Shown here one piece after another: positions 36,611 through 45,423 of a stretch of DNA of 64,000 nucleotides. The stretch's first letter is position 1, and every line of letters starts with the position of its first letter. The translations under genes were made by a program, and so were the position numbers. The notes below the pieces were generated by a model, which had not been told where the DNA came from, did not search any database, and saw nothing but the letters and a program-made list of their open reading frames with translations. This DNA is from Maridesulfovibrio ferrireducens (lineage in GTDB: Bacteria; Desulfobacterota; Desulfovibrionia; Desulfovibrionales; Desulfovibrionaceae). Where the stretch lies: positions 124,001 through 188,000 of the forward strand of contig NZ_JAEINN010000001.1 in assembly GCF_016342405.1 (NCBI RefSeq), written 5' to 3'.

Positions 36611-37166
36611 GTTTTCTCCAGAGTTGCTTTGTTTATCTGTTGAGATCAATGGCTATTTTAAAATCTTAAGTATAAAATTATGTATTATAAAACGGTTTAA
36701 AACTCCAGTTGTAATGAAGTTGTGACGTTTTCTTGCTCTTGATTGGAAGATCAAACATAACTGTAATAATATGTTTGATCTTATGTTATTATGTAATAAG
36801 AAATTTTAATACATAGGATTGTTAAAAAAAACATAATAATGTTGTGTTTTTGCGTAAATATTAAAGGAAGTGATGTGTATTTTACAATATAGTAAGAATG
36901 AAATGTTTTATAAAAGAATTTTTGGATATTGTAATGTGAAATGAGTGAAGTGTCTTTTTGTTGGATACTTTAGTATTAATTTAAGATTTCTAAGTTAATT
37001 ATCAGTATTTCATCGTAATAGAGTATGATTCTTGTCATACGTGGTCTGAGTGTTATAAGCGTGTATTAAATTAGTCGCAAAGCTAATTTAATGGGTTCGA
37101 TCAAAGGATGTTTTGTTCCGTTCTTGAGGGATGGGTACCAAGTACTGAGTACGGGAAATAGATCAA
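36611..37166. other. Gap of 556 bases between divergent TAXI and CGGC genes
   Basis: AT-rich sequence. It holds a 13+13 inverted repeat at 36747-36782 and an 11-base palindrome GTACTGAGTAC at 37142-37152, just upstream of the CGGC-domain gene. There is no convincing gene; one 17-codon open frame at about 37108 has no ribosome-binding site. It probably contains both promoters. Confidence 0.5.
36747..36782. repeat. 13-base perfect inverted repeat upstream of the TAXI-TRAP operon
   Basis: AAGATCAAACATA (36747-36759) mirrors TATGTTTGATCTT (36770-36782) around 10 bases, 137 bases upstream of the TAXI start. No T-run follows, so an operator is more likely than a terminator. Confidence 0.7.
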
Positions 37167-37499
37167 ATGAAAAAAGTTGGAATTATTCGGTGTTTGCAAA
37201 CAGAGGATATCTGCCCGGGATCAATGGATTTCAAAGTTACAGCAAATGGGACACTCGGATTTGAGTCTACTGGTCCTGTTGAAATTGTCGGTTTTGTCAG
37301 TTGCGGTGGCTGTCCGGGAAAAAGGGCTGTAGCTCGTGCAAAAATGATGGTGGATCGTGGTGCAGAGATTATTGCTTTTGCTTCATGCATTTCAAAAGGA
37401 AATCCAATTGGATATGCCTGTCCTTTTTTTGAAGAAATTAAGAGTGCGGTTATTCGGAAAGTCGGCCCGGAAATTGAAATTCTGGATTACACCCATTAG
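37167..37499 (+). CDS. CGGC-domain protein
   Basis: This 110-residue protein carries CGGCPGKRAVARAKMM, the motif naming the CGGC family (Pfam 08821), a probable metal-binding domain. Further Cys lie at IRCLQTEDICPG, FASCISKG and YACPFFEEI. There is no signal peptide, so it is cytoplasmic. The ribosome-binding site is weak (ACGGGA). The next gene begins 32 bases downstream, so they probably form an operon. The biochemical role of the family is unknown. Confidence 0.85.
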   Translation: MKKVGIIRCLQTEDICPGSMDFKVTANGTLGFESTGPVEIVGFVSCGGCPGKRAVARAKMMVDRGAEIIAFASCISKGNPIGYACPFFEEIKSAVIRKVGPEIEILDYTH

Positions 37500-37531
37500 G
37501 TGAATTTAAAACTATTATTGAGAGACATTAA

Positions 37532-37816
37532 ATGCCTGAATTAAAGACTGAAGAACTGGAAAAACGTCTTGTCGAACTCATGGGTGCGGATGCTCCTGCC
37601 CATGCTGCGCAAGATGTGAATATTGCCTTGCAGGCTGCGGAAAATATGAAGTCGAAGGGATATTCTTTTCAAATGGAAGATCTCTGCCGACGGAGCATGG
37701 ATGATTGTATGTGGCGCGCAATGTTTTCAAAAGACGGTGTGGACTTTTTTGTGGATGATGCCCGTGCGGCAGTTGCAGTGTGTACTGCAATTGTAACGGC
37801 ATTGGATAATTCTTAG
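37532..37816 (+). CDS. Protein of unknown function, 94 residues
   Basis: I do not recognise this protein. It is helical and acidic (ELEKRLVELMGADAPAHAAQDVNIALQAAENMKSKG), with two Cys in LCRRSMDDC and one near the end, and no signal peptide. It follows the CGGC-domain gene on the same strand and ends just before a terminator shared by the pair. A working partner of the CGGC protein is an inference from position only. Confidence 0.65.
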   Translation: MPELKTEELEKRLVELMGADAPAHAAQDVNIALQAAENMKSKGYSFQMEDLCRRSMDDCMWRAMFSKDGVDFFVDDARAAVAVCTAIVTALDNS

Positions 37817-37824
37817 ATTTTTAT

Positions 37825-37854
37825 AAGGCCACTTTCTAATAAGGTGGCCTTTTT
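37825..37854 (+). terminator. Terminator after the CGGC gene pair
   Basis: AAGGCCAC pairs with GTGGCCTT around TTTCTAATAAG, followed by TTTT. It overlaps the 3' end of the convergent gamma-glutamyltransferase gene by 2 bases. Confidence 0.85.
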
Positions 37855-39523
37855 AGTACAAACCGTTTGCTGTTCCGTCTGATCTAGGATCACATCCTGC
37901 GCAAAGTGTTCCGGTTGTTTCATCTCTTGAAATGATCTGCCCACGTCCGAAGAGTACTCGTTTATATCCCTTTCTTACTTCAATTTCATGTCCCATTTGT
38001 GAAAGTTGATTGAGCGTTTCAGCGGGGAAACCTTCCTCGACGCAAACTTTTCCTCCAGCCTCGCCCGGTTCAATACAAAAACGTAAACGGTTAAGAGCTT
38101 CCTGCGGATCGGCTGCGTCGTCCAGCATGGCTGATATTACCTGCAAATGTCCCTGCGGTTGCATAAAACCGCCCATCACCCCGAAAACAGAGTGGAGTGA
38201 TCCGTTTTTCCGCAAGCATATACCGGGAATGATGGTGTGATAGGTTCGTTTGCCCGGTGCCAGCACGTTTGGATGAGCAGGGTCCAGAGAGAAGTTGTGT
38301 CCACGGTTCTGCAATGAAAATCCTAATCCTTTCGGGACAATGCCGGTTCCAAAATTCATGTAGACTGAGTTGACCATGGAACATCCGTTGCCGTCCTTAT
38401 CTACAACATTAAAATATACTGTGTCGGAACTGTTTACGGGTACGCCGTGTTTTGCGTCCGGGTTTGCTTTGCCTGAATGTATTTCCTCAGCTCGCTTAGC
38501 TCCGTATTTTTTAGAAAGGAGAGCGTTCAAAGGAGTTTTATATACATGAGGGTCGGCAATATGCTGTCTAACATCTGCGAAACCGAGGCGCATTGCTTCT
38601 ATCTGGTAGTGCAGCCTTTCAGCGGAGTATGGAGAATCTTTACCCGCAAGATCGATGTTTTCGAGGGTGTTTAAAGCAAGCAGGGCCGCGAGTCCCTGTC
38701 CATTGGGCGGGCATTCGTGAACTTCGTACCCTCTGTAGTCGGTTTTGATGGATTCTCCCCATAAGCTTTCATGAGAAGCCATGTCTTCGGTGGAAAGCAT
38801 ACCTCCATTGTCTCGGACGGATTTTACGATTTTTTTTGCAATTTCACCTGTGTAAAATAGCTTTTTGGCTTCTTGCGGGGTGTGCGATGAAAGCTGTCGC
38901 AGTAATCCACCAAGCGCGGGGTTGTTCATAATCTCTCCGGCTTTGGGGGCTTTGCCGTTCAGAAGCAAAGTCATTCCGCCGGGGCTTTTGGTGAGAACCT
39001 CTTCTTCCCCGTCTTTCCAGAGGCTCGCAGTTACAGAGCTTACGGGAAAGCCTTCTTCTGCATGTCGTATTGCCGGAGCGAAAATTTTTGAAAGCGGCAG
39101 GCTGCCGAATCTGTCTACCATGTCGCACCACATGGCACATGCTCCCGGAACATTTACAGTCAGGGCATGGCGCGTGGGCAGTGAGTTTTTGATGCCCATG
39201 TCATGAATCTTTTTAAGAGTCATTTCTCGTGGCGATTTACCTGATCCATTAAGGGCGGAGACTTTATTGTTTGCTCCATTGTAGAAGAGGGCAAACGCAT
39301 CCCCTCCGAGACCCGTGCTGCATGGCTCCAGCACAGCAAGAGCGGCGGCAGTAGCAATGGCAGCGTCTGCTGCATTGCCTCCCGCGCGAAGCATCTCAAG
39401 TCCCGCTTCGGTGGCTGCGGGTTGGCTGGATGCAACCATACCTTTGGTAGAGTAGACGGGTGATCTTCTGGAATTGAAGGAGAATTCCGGTTGAGCCTGT
39501 CGGGATATTTCAAAGGAGGGCAT
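37853..39523 (-). CDS. ggt: Gamma-glutamyltransferase family protein
   Basis: This 556-residue N-terminal-nucleophile hydrolase has AGGNAADAAIATAAALAVLEPCSTGLGGDAF, a maturation site with nucleophile Thr368 in SSDTVYFNVVDKDGNG, and NFGTGIVPKGLGF. No signal peptide is present, unlike the periplasmic E. coli enzyme, so it probably acts in the cytoplasm. Relatives include acylases and hydrolases of glutathione-like compounds, and the substrate is open. It is a single gene. Confidence 0.88.
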   Translation of the reverse strand: MPSFEISRQAQPEFSFNSRRSPVYSTKGMVASSQPAATEAGLEMLRAGGNAADAAIATAAALAVLEPCSTGLGGDAFALFYNGANNKVSALNGSGKSPREMTLKKIHDMGIKNSLPTRHALTVNVPGACAMWCDMVDRFGSLPLSKIFAPAIRHAEEGFPVSSVTASLWKDGEEEVLTKSPGGMTLLLNGKAPKAGEIMNNPALGGLLRQLSSHTPQEAKKLFYTGEIAKKIVKSVRDNGGMLSTEDMASHESLWGESIKTDYRGYEVHECPPNGQGLAALLALNTLENIDLAGKDSPYSAERLHYQIEAMRLGFADVRQHIADPHVYKTPLNALLSKKYGAKRAEEIHSGKANPDAKHGVPVNSSDTVYFNVVDKDGNGCSMVNSVYMNFGTGIVPKGLGFSLQNRGHNFSLDPAHPNVLAPGKRTYHTIIPGICLRKNGSLHSVFGVMGGFMQPQGHLQVISAMLDDAADPQEALNRLRFCIEPGEAGGKVCVEEGFPAETLNQLSQMGHEIEVRKGYKRVLFGRGQIISRDETTGTLCAGCDPRSDGTANGLY

Positions 39524-39745
39524 ATATGATTCTCCATTTTAAGTTAGCATATTGCAAACTTGGATTTACCTTAAAATGATCAATAACATAAGGAAAAAGA
39601 GGCTAGGACAGAAGTGGCGATAGTATTACTTAGTGTATGTGTGTTATTTTTAATTTGCATTAATATTGTATCTGCAATGTATTCTTGTCAAAAAGTTCAT
39701 GCAAGAATTGATTTTAAATTATCTTTGTTTTAGTTCTAACTAATA

Positions 39746-40501
39746 ATGATAAAAAAAATAATTATTTTTCTTTCAGTTTTTGTTTTGCTGTTGAATAACT
39801 TTCCTGCCTCTGCCGGGCATTTAAAAGTAATGGCAGAACACCATCCTCCATATAATTATAAAGAAGATGGCATAGCAAAAGGGATCGTTTACGATGTTGT
39901 CTGTTTGATTATGGATAATGTCGGAGAAAGTGATACCAAAATTGTATTTGTTCCGTGGGCAAGAGGGTATCATAGTCTTGAGAATGGATCTGGTGATGTT
40001 CTTTTTTCAATGGGCAGAACACCTGAGAGGGAAAATAAGTTTAAATTTGTGGGGCCTGTTTTCAAAACTTCTGAGTATTTTTATCGCAAGAAAGGCTCAA
40101 ATGTTGATGTTGTTAATATTGATGACGCTAAAGCTGTGAGTAAAATCGGAGTAGTCCGCAGCACTTTCCCCCATCAGGTCCTAATCCAGAAAGGTTTTAC
40201 CAAGCTTGATGTAGGCTCGTCTTATGAAGCAGGATTTCATAAGCTTTTGAAAGGGCGTGTTGATTTAATTTCGGTTTCTGACGAGATGTTGCAGAGGCTG
40301 TTTATTGATTTTCCTGATATTGATTCGTCAATGTTTGAAAGAGTCGGGCCTCCAATCTGCTCTGCATCGGGGTATATTGCTTTTGGTCTTCATGTGTCGG
40401 ATACGGTAGTTTTGGAATGGCAAAAGGCTTTAGATGAATTGAAAGAATCAGGAGAATATCAAAAAATTGTGGATAAGTATCTAAATTGGCACAACGAATA
40501 A
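39746..40501 (+). CDS. Periplasmic family 3 solute-binding protein
   Basis: This 251-residue protein has a signal peptide (IIIFLSVFVLLLNNFPASAG), followed by HLKVMAEHHPPYNYKEDGIAKGIVYDVV and GDVLFSMGRTPERENKFKFVGPVF, typical of bacterial extracellular solute-binding family 3 (amino-acid-type). No ribosome-binding site precedes the ATG. It has no permease or ATPase partner nearby and a close paralogue follows 160 bases downstream. Ligand unknown; a sensory role is also possible. Confidence 0.85.
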   Translation: MIKKIIIFLSVFVLLLNNFPASAGHLKVMAEHHPPYNYKEDGIAKGIVYDVVCLIMDNVGESDTKIVFVPWARGYHSLENGSGDVLFSMGRTPERENKFKFVGPVFKTSEYFYRKKGSNVDVVNIDDAKAVSKIGVVRSTFPHQVLIQKGFTKLDVGSSYEAGFHKLLKGRVDLISVSDEMLQRLFIDFPDIDSSMFERVGPPICSASGYIAFGLHVSDTVVLEWQKALDELKESGEYQKIVDKYLNWHNE

Positions 40502-40661
40502 AGTAAACTTTCTTGTTCTTTTAGTAGTTGTGTTGTTTGAAATGTTGGAATTTTGATATTGCTGTGCTGAAAAAAATGGCTAAATACTGATTAAAAGCAT
40601 TTTAGCGGATTAAATTCCATAAGGAATTGCTTTTTATTTTTCTCTGATCTATTTTTAAATC

Positions 40662-41420
40662 ATGAATAATCATACCCGCACATCAGTCTTCGTATTCTTT
40701 TTATTACTTATGCCTGTTCAGGTTTTTGCAGGCCATATGAAGATAATGACGGAAAATTACCCTCCATACAGCTATCAAGTTGATGACCATGCCGAAGGGT
40801 TTGTTGTGGATATTGTTCGTCTGCTTATGGGGCAGGTTGGTGAGCATTCTTCCGAAATAGTCTTTTATCCTTGGCCCAGAGCTTATCAAAAACTCAGGGA
40901 TGGTTCCAGTGATGTGCTTTTTCCTATGGCGCGCACGCCGGAACGGGAGAAGTTTTTTAAGTTTGTAGGCCCTGTTTTCAGTAATGAGGTTCATTTTTAT
41001 CGCAAAAAAGGATCATCTATTAATATCGACAGTTTTGAAGATGCTAAAAAGGTTGGTAAGATTTCTGTTACTCGCGATGATCTTTATCACCAATTTTTAA
41101 AAGAGAAGGGATTTACTAACCTTGATGTGAGTTCTTGTCAGAGATCAGATTTCCGCAAGTTATTAAAAGGGTATGTTGACCTTGTTCCAATGGGCGATAG
41201 AATCATACGTGAATTTTTAAAAGAGGTTCCGGATATTGATGAGTCAATGTTCGAAAAAGTAGGGCCATGTGTGATGAGGTCGGAAGGGTATATTGCTTTT
41301 GCAGCTCACATTCCGGATGGAGTTGTTTTAAAGTGGCAGAAAGCTTTAGACGGAATAAAAAAAGGTGGAGCTTATCAGCTCATAATAGATAGTTATTTTG
41401 AACCATGTAAGGAAAAATAA
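40662..41420 (+). CDS. Periplasmic family 3 solute-binding protein, paralogue
   Basis: This 252-residue protein is clearly homologous over its whole length to the preceding gene product: MKIMTENYPPYSYQVDD, YPWPRAYQKLRDGSSDVLFPMARTPERE and FKFVGPVF match segment for segment. A signal peptide (FVFFLLLMPVQVFAG) is present. It too lacks a clear ribosome-binding site and partner transporter. The pair is a tandem duplication that has diverged. Ends at a strong terminator. Confidence 0.85.
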   Translation: MNNHTRTSVFVFFLLLMPVQVFAGHMKIMTENYPPYSYQVDDHAEGFVVDIVRLLMGQVGEHSSEIVFYPWPRAYQKLRDGSSDVLFPMARTPEREKFFKFVGPVFSNEVHFYRKKGSSINIDSFEDAKKVGKISVTRDDLYHQFLKEKGFTNLDVSSCQRSDFRKLLKGYVDLVPMGDRIIREFLKEVPDIDESMFEKVGPCVMRSEGYIAFAAHIPDGVVLKWQKALDGIKKGGAYQLIIDSYFEPCKEK

Positions 41421-41455
41421 AAAGCTCCGTACTTAGTAAGTACGGAGCTTTTTCA
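41419..41455. terminator. Bidirectional terminator between solute-binding gene and gltX
   Basis: AAAAGCTCCGTACTT pairs with AAGTACGGAGCTTTTT (15 bp) around AGT. T-rich flanks lie on both sides of the stem, between two convergent genes. Confidence 0.92.
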
Positions 41456-41480
41456 GTTTTTGGTAATTGGGAATAGAGGT

Positions 41481-42875
41481 TTAGACTAGTGTCATAGCTT
41501 TTTTCATACGTGCAATGCTTTCATCTTTACCCATAACGAGCATCAGATCGTAAAGTCCACCGGGGCTTTGTACTTTTCCGCAGAGTGCGAGGCGTACAGG
41601 TTGTCCGATTGCTTTGAATTTAAGTTCTTTTTCAGCAAGGTATCCAGTGTGGATAGCTTCAAGAGAGTCATGGCTGAACTCAGTGTCAGCTTCAATTCTA
41701 GCGGTCAACTCTTTGAGGTGAGCTATCGCTTCGGGAGTGAATACTTTTGCAACAGCAGTTTCATTATATTCCAATTTATCAGCGCTTACTAAGAAGAAGT
41801 CGCACATGTCAGCCATTTCTTTATAGTTGGTTGCGCGAGGTTGGAGCAGGGGAATAATTTTTTCCAGATATTCATCCGCAACTTCAGTTCCTTCAGGAAG
41901 GAAAGAGCGCATTCCGGGAATAAGTTCTGCCGGAGCTTTTGCTTTGATGTATTCACAGTTCACCCAGTCCAGTTTCTTGGTGTCGAAAACTGAAGGTGAA
42001 TTGCCGAGATGTTCAGTGTTGAAAAGTTCGAACAGTTCTTCTTTGGAGAAAATTTCCTGATCACCGTGTGACCAGCCGAGGCGGACTAGATAGTTCAAAA
42101 CAGCTTCGGGCAGGTATCCCATCTTTTCATATTCCATGACGGAAAGAGCGCCGTGCCTTTTGGAAAGTTTTTTCTTATCCGGTCCCAGAATCATAGGGAC
42201 ATGACCGAAGCGCGGAATATCCCAGCCGAGAGCCTTGTATATCTGAATCTGGCGGGGAGTGTTGTTAATGTGGTCATCTCCGCGCAGAACTTGCGTAATT
42301 CCCATGGTATGATCATCAACCACAACTGCGAGGTTATAAGTCGGAGCACCGTCGGAGCGGCGAAGGATCATGTCATCCATTTCAGCATTTTCTATGACGA
42401 TAGGACCTTTGATCATGTCATTGAAAGAGGTACGCCCTTCGAGAGGGGCTTTAAATCTGACTACCCGGTTTTCGCCGGGGCCGAGGTTTTTATCGCGGCA
42501 GGAACCGTCATATTTCGGTTTGCGTTTTTCAAGCATGGCCTTTTCGCGCATGGCATCAACCTGTTCGGACGTACAGTCACACCAGTAGGCGTTTCCATCT
42601 TCAAGGAGCTTGTCGATGTAGCTGTTGTATAGATCAAACCGTTCGCTCTGATACATCAGTTCGCCGTCCCAATCTATGCCAAGCCATCTCATGGAATCAA
42701 GAATGGCGTCAGTGTATTCTTGAGTAGATCTTTTCTGGTCTGTATCTTCAATACGCAGAACAAATTTTCCATTGTTGCGACGGGCCAGAAGCCATGAAAA
42801 AAGTGCGGTTCTTGCGCCGCCGATATGTAAATGCCCGGTAGGGCTTGGGGCGAAGCGTGTTACTGTATTGCTCAT
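41481..42875 (-). CDS. gltX: Glutamyl-tRNA synthetase
   Basis: This 464-residue class I enzyme has APSPTGHLHIGGARTALFSWL as the HIGH-type motif and KKLSKRHGALS as the KMSKS motif. The catalytic core and C-terminal helical domain are complete. It charges tRNA-Glu, and in bacteria with GatCAB often tRNA-Gln too, which cannot be judged here. AGGAGATATT precedes the ATG. No other synthetase for Gln is in the window. Confidence 0.97.
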   Translation of the reverse strand: MSNTVTRFAPSPTGHLHIGGARTALFSWLLARRNNGKFVLRIEDTDQKRSTQEYTDAILDSMRWLGIDWDGELMYQSERFDLYNSYIDKLLEDGNAYWCDCTSEQVDAMREKAMLEKRKPKYDGSCRDKNLGPGENRVVRFKAPLEGRTSFNDMIKGPIVIENAEMDDMILRRSDGAPTYNLAVVVDDHTMGITQVLRGDDHINNTPRQIQIYKALGWDIPRFGHVPMILGPDKKKLSKRHGALSVMEYEKMGYLPEAVLNYLVRLGWSHGDQEIFSKEELFELFNTEHLGNSPSVFDTKKLDWVNCEYIKAKAPAELIPGMRSFLPEGTEVADEYLEKIIPLLQPRATNYKEMADMCDFFLVSADKLEYNETAVAKVFTPEAIAHLKELTARIEADTEFSHDSLEAIHTGYLAEKELKFKAIGQPVRLALCGKVQSPGGLYDLMLVMGKDESIARMKKAMTLV

Positions 42876-42989
42876 CGGAATATCTCCTGACCTTTGTTAT
42901 GAAAAAGGCTTATAATTGAAAAATCCGCCTCGTAGGGCGGTCAGAGTACTTGAAGTCAGTGCGCTTTATAACGCGTAAGTGCTTTTTTT

Positions 42990-43022
42990 ATATTAAATTG
43001 ACCGGGATTTTAACGTCCCGGC
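42990..43022 (-). terminator. Possible terminator of the Nfu-type gene
   Basis: CCGGGA and TCCCGG pair around TTTTAACG just beyond the stop codon. The minus-strand tail is AT-rich but not a pure T-run. Confidence 0.45.
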
Positions 43023-43029
43023 CATGTAT

Positions 43030-43254
43030 TTAATCAACAGATTCAACACCTTTCAGTTCAGGAATTTCCTTGAGCAAGGTGCGTTCGATAACACTTCTCA
43101 ATGTCTTTTGAGACATGGGACAGCCTTTACATGCGCCCTGAAGCCGGACCATTGCAAAGCCTTTATCTGTTACCTCAACGAGTTCAACGTTGCCGCCGTC
43201 AGCTTGTAAAAAGGGTCTGACTTTTTCGAGTGCAGCTTCGACTTTATCGTACAT
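43030..43254 (-). CDS. NifU C-terminal-domain (Nfu-type) Fe-S scaffold protein
   Basis: This 74-residue protein consists of the Nfu domain alone: VRPFLQADGGNVELVEV, then LQGACKGCPMS with the CxxC that binds a [4Fe-4S] cluster at a dimer interface, and LRSVIERTLLKEIP. It delivers clusters to apo-proteins. The longer NfuA A-type domain is absent. It is located alone, upstream of gltX but separated by a 154-base gap. Confidence 0.93.
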   Translation of the reverse strand: MYDKVEAALEKVRPFLQADGGNVELVEVTDKGFAMVRLQGACKGCPMSQKTLRSVIERTLLKEIPELKGVESVD

Positions 43255-43333
43255 GGTAAATCCTCCGGTTTGTTATGCAATGTCAAATAATGCCTTTAAC
43301 TGACCTTGTCAACGCAGGGAGGATTTAAGTTGG

Positions 43334-44389
43334 TTAAGATTTTATGGTGGTCAAAATAGCAAAGGCATCATCCAGAATCGGAGCAAGCCCGTTGTTAAGC
43401 TCTCTAATTTTTCCCGGGGTGAGGCCGTTCTCTTCCCATCTCTGGTTTTTGACGTCCTGAATAAAAAAGTCTCCGCTGCCGCCTATGCCGAGTGTTTTTG
43501 CAATAATATTGGCAAAGTAAACATAGAGAGCTTCGGGAGTTTTTACAGCTTTGGCAGGATTATGATGATAAAGAACAGCTGTAACAAGAGAGAAGGGGAG
43601 ATTCCATTTGCGCAAAAGCATGCCGCCAAGTTCGGCATGATCAAATCCGGCAACAACTCTTTCGGCCTTGAACATCAAAGCTTTTTTGTTTCTGGATATG
43701 GCTGTTGCGGCAATAGCTCTGTCCGGCAGGGCCATCATGAAAACGGGGCGGCCTATGTCGTGCAGAAGTCCTGCTACAAAACATTTTTCCGGCGAACCGT
43801 TTTTGAACATTTTAGCTAACTGACTGGCAATGATGCCACAGGCAAAGCTGTGTCTCCAGAAGAGTTCAAGGTCAAGTATGTTGGTAGGAATGCCTTTGAA
43901 CATGTCCATTACGGAGGTGCCTAAAGCAAGAGTCGAAAGTTGTTTTGTTCCGATAACCGCTACAGCTCTCGAAATAGTGTCTATCTGGGAAGGAAAACTG
44001 TAAAAAGCGCTGTTTACCATGCGCAGAAGAAAAGCGGATAAAGCTGTGTCCCGTGAAATAACTCTTGCAACGTCGGTTGCAGAACTGACCGGATCGTTAA
44101 TAACCTGTCTCATTTCAAGAAAAACCTGCGGCAGGGACGGGAGTTTTATGTCGGAATGCATTAGCGATATGGGGTCGACCGGTTCAAACCTTTCCGTGGG
44201 CATGGGCAAGGGAGAGGTTTCTTTATAGAGTTCCGGGTGCTCAACCAAATCCCTTGCTACATGGGCAACTCCGAGTTCAAATAGTGTGTTAAGGACGGGC
44301 TTGTTTTTGTCAGCATGTGCAAAGCGATCTTCCATCAGGGCTGTAGCTGCTTGAAGTGTGTGCTCGGGGATGGTTGTATCGTGGGTCAT
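43334..44389 (-). CDS. HDOD-domain protein
   Basis: This 351-residue protein has an HDOD domain at about 85-285: LPSLPQVFLEMRQVINDPVSSATDVARVISRDTALSAFLLRMVNSAFY, FAGLLHDIGRPVFM-like VAGLLHDIGRP, and AVLYHHNPAKA. HDOD proteins are non-catalytic or degenerate HD relatives in signalling. The N-terminal 80 residues and C-terminal tail are unassigned. Single gene. Confidence 0.88.
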   Translation of the reverse strand: MTHDTTIPEHTLQAATALMEDRFAHADKNKPVLNTLFELGVAHVARDLVEHPELYKETSPLPMPTERFEPVDPISLMHSDIKLPSLPQVFLEMRQVINDPVSSATDVARVISRDTALSAFLLRMVNSAFYSFPSQIDTISRAVAVIGTKQLSTLALGTSVMDMFKGIPTNILDLELFWRHSFACGIIASQLAKMFKNGSPEKCFVAGLLHDIGRPVFMMALPDRAIAATAISRNKKALMFKAERVVAGFDHAELGGMLLRKWNLPFSLVTAVLYHHNPAKAVKTPEALYVYFANIIAKTLGIGGSGDFFIQDVKNQRWEENGLTPGKIRELNNGLAPILDDAFAILTTIKS

Positions 44390-44487
44390 ATGGTTACGCC
44401 TTGCTTTAGGTTAAATCTCTATGTTAATATTACATTAAAAAAAGTTGTTAGCAAAGTAGTGATTGCAATTAATGCGAAGTCCATAAC

Positions 44488-44520
44488 AAAGCCCGGGAAA
44501 AAAAACTTTTCCCGGGCTTT
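44488..44520 (-). terminator. Terminator of the glycine betaine transporter operon
   Basis: AAAGCCCGGGAAAA pairs with TTTTCCCGGGCTTT around a short A-rich loop, 27 bases beyond the proX stop. Confidence 0.8.
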
Positions 44521-44546
44521 GAATTTTGCGAGATTATAGATCGAGG

Positions 44547-45398
44547 TTATTTAAGCCAGGAGTCGACCTGTTCTTTGTTTTCCTTGATGAAACGTTTAGC
44601 ATTTTCATAAGGATCAGCGCCTTCTTCCTGATTCCAAGCCATCACCATCTGAAGCTGGTTAGCATCTTTCCATTCGAATTTATCAAGAAATGCGTATACT
44701 TCAGGCTTGTCTTCTTTGAGTCCTTTGCGGGCGATTGTGTTAATGGTTTCTTCTCCGCCGAGGATGCCTTTAGGATCTTTCAAATATTTCATATCCCAAC
44801 GACCGAAAAGCCAATGAGGAGACCATGCAGTAACAACAATCCATTCTTTGTTTTTGACTGCGTTGCTAAGACTTGCAGTCATGGTTGCCCCAGAGCCTTC
44901 CATTAATTCAAAATCTTTAAGCTTATATTCTTCTATTGCCTTTTCAGAGAGTCCCATGAGTCCGGCACCGGGATCAATTCCGATTATCTTGTCGTCAAAT
45001 TTGTCGGCATATTTATTGAGATCTTCAATTGAATCAATTGTTACATATGTTGGAACAGCCCACCCAAGTTTTGCACCGGTTACATTAGGTCCGAGGTCCA
45101 CGACATTCTTTTCAACTCTTTTCAAATAGTCAGCGTGAGTAATAGGTAGCCATGCTGCTGCTGTAGCGTCAACATCACCTGTTCCGACAGCCTGCCACAT
45201 GATTGCAGCCGCAACGGGGAGAATTTCAACTTCGTATCCCATGCGCTCTTGAAGTACTGCCTGGATTACATTTGTTGTTGCTGTTGCGCAGTCCCATTCG
45301 ACGTAGGCTAGTTTAACTTTTTTATCGCCGGCAAAAGCCGTAGAGCTGAGTGATGCAATAAGCAGGGCAGCCATAAGAAGTGTAAGAATCTTTTTCAT
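44547..45398 (-). CDS. proX: Glycine betaine ABC transporter substrate-binding protein
   Basis: This 283-residue periplasmic protein has a signal peptide (ILTLLMAALLIASLSSTAFAG) and an OpuAC-type binding domain (KLAYVEWDCATATTNVIQAVLQ, AAAWLPITHADYLK, WIVVTAWSPHWLFGRWDMKYLKDP). Trp-rich segments are typical for quaternary-ammonium binding. Last gene of proV-proW-proX, suggesting osmoprotectant uptake. Ligand by family. Confidence 0.92.
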   Translation of the reverse strand: MKKILTLLMAALLIASLSSTAFAGDKKVKLAYVEWDCATATTNVIQAVLQERMGYEVEILPVAAAIMWQAVGTGDVDATAAAWLPITHADYLKRVEKNVVDLGPNVTGAKLGWAVPTYVTIDSIEDLNKYADKFDDKIIGIDPGAGLMGLSEKAIEEYKLKDFELMEGSGATMTASLSNAVKNKEWIVVTAWSPHWLFGRWDMKYLKDPKGILGGEETINTIARKGLKEDKPEVYAFLDKFEWKDANQLQMVMAWNQEEGADPYENAKRFIKENKEQVDSWLK

Positions 45399-45423
45399 GC
45401 GTTTCTCCGTGTTGTAAGAATGA

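Noticed and set aside
37108-37161. 17-codon leader peptide before the CGGC gene
   Set aside because: No ribosome-binding site and no attenuator structure beside it.
42153-42632. 159-codon plus-strand ORF opposite gltX
   Set aside because: Antisense shadow of a conserved gene.
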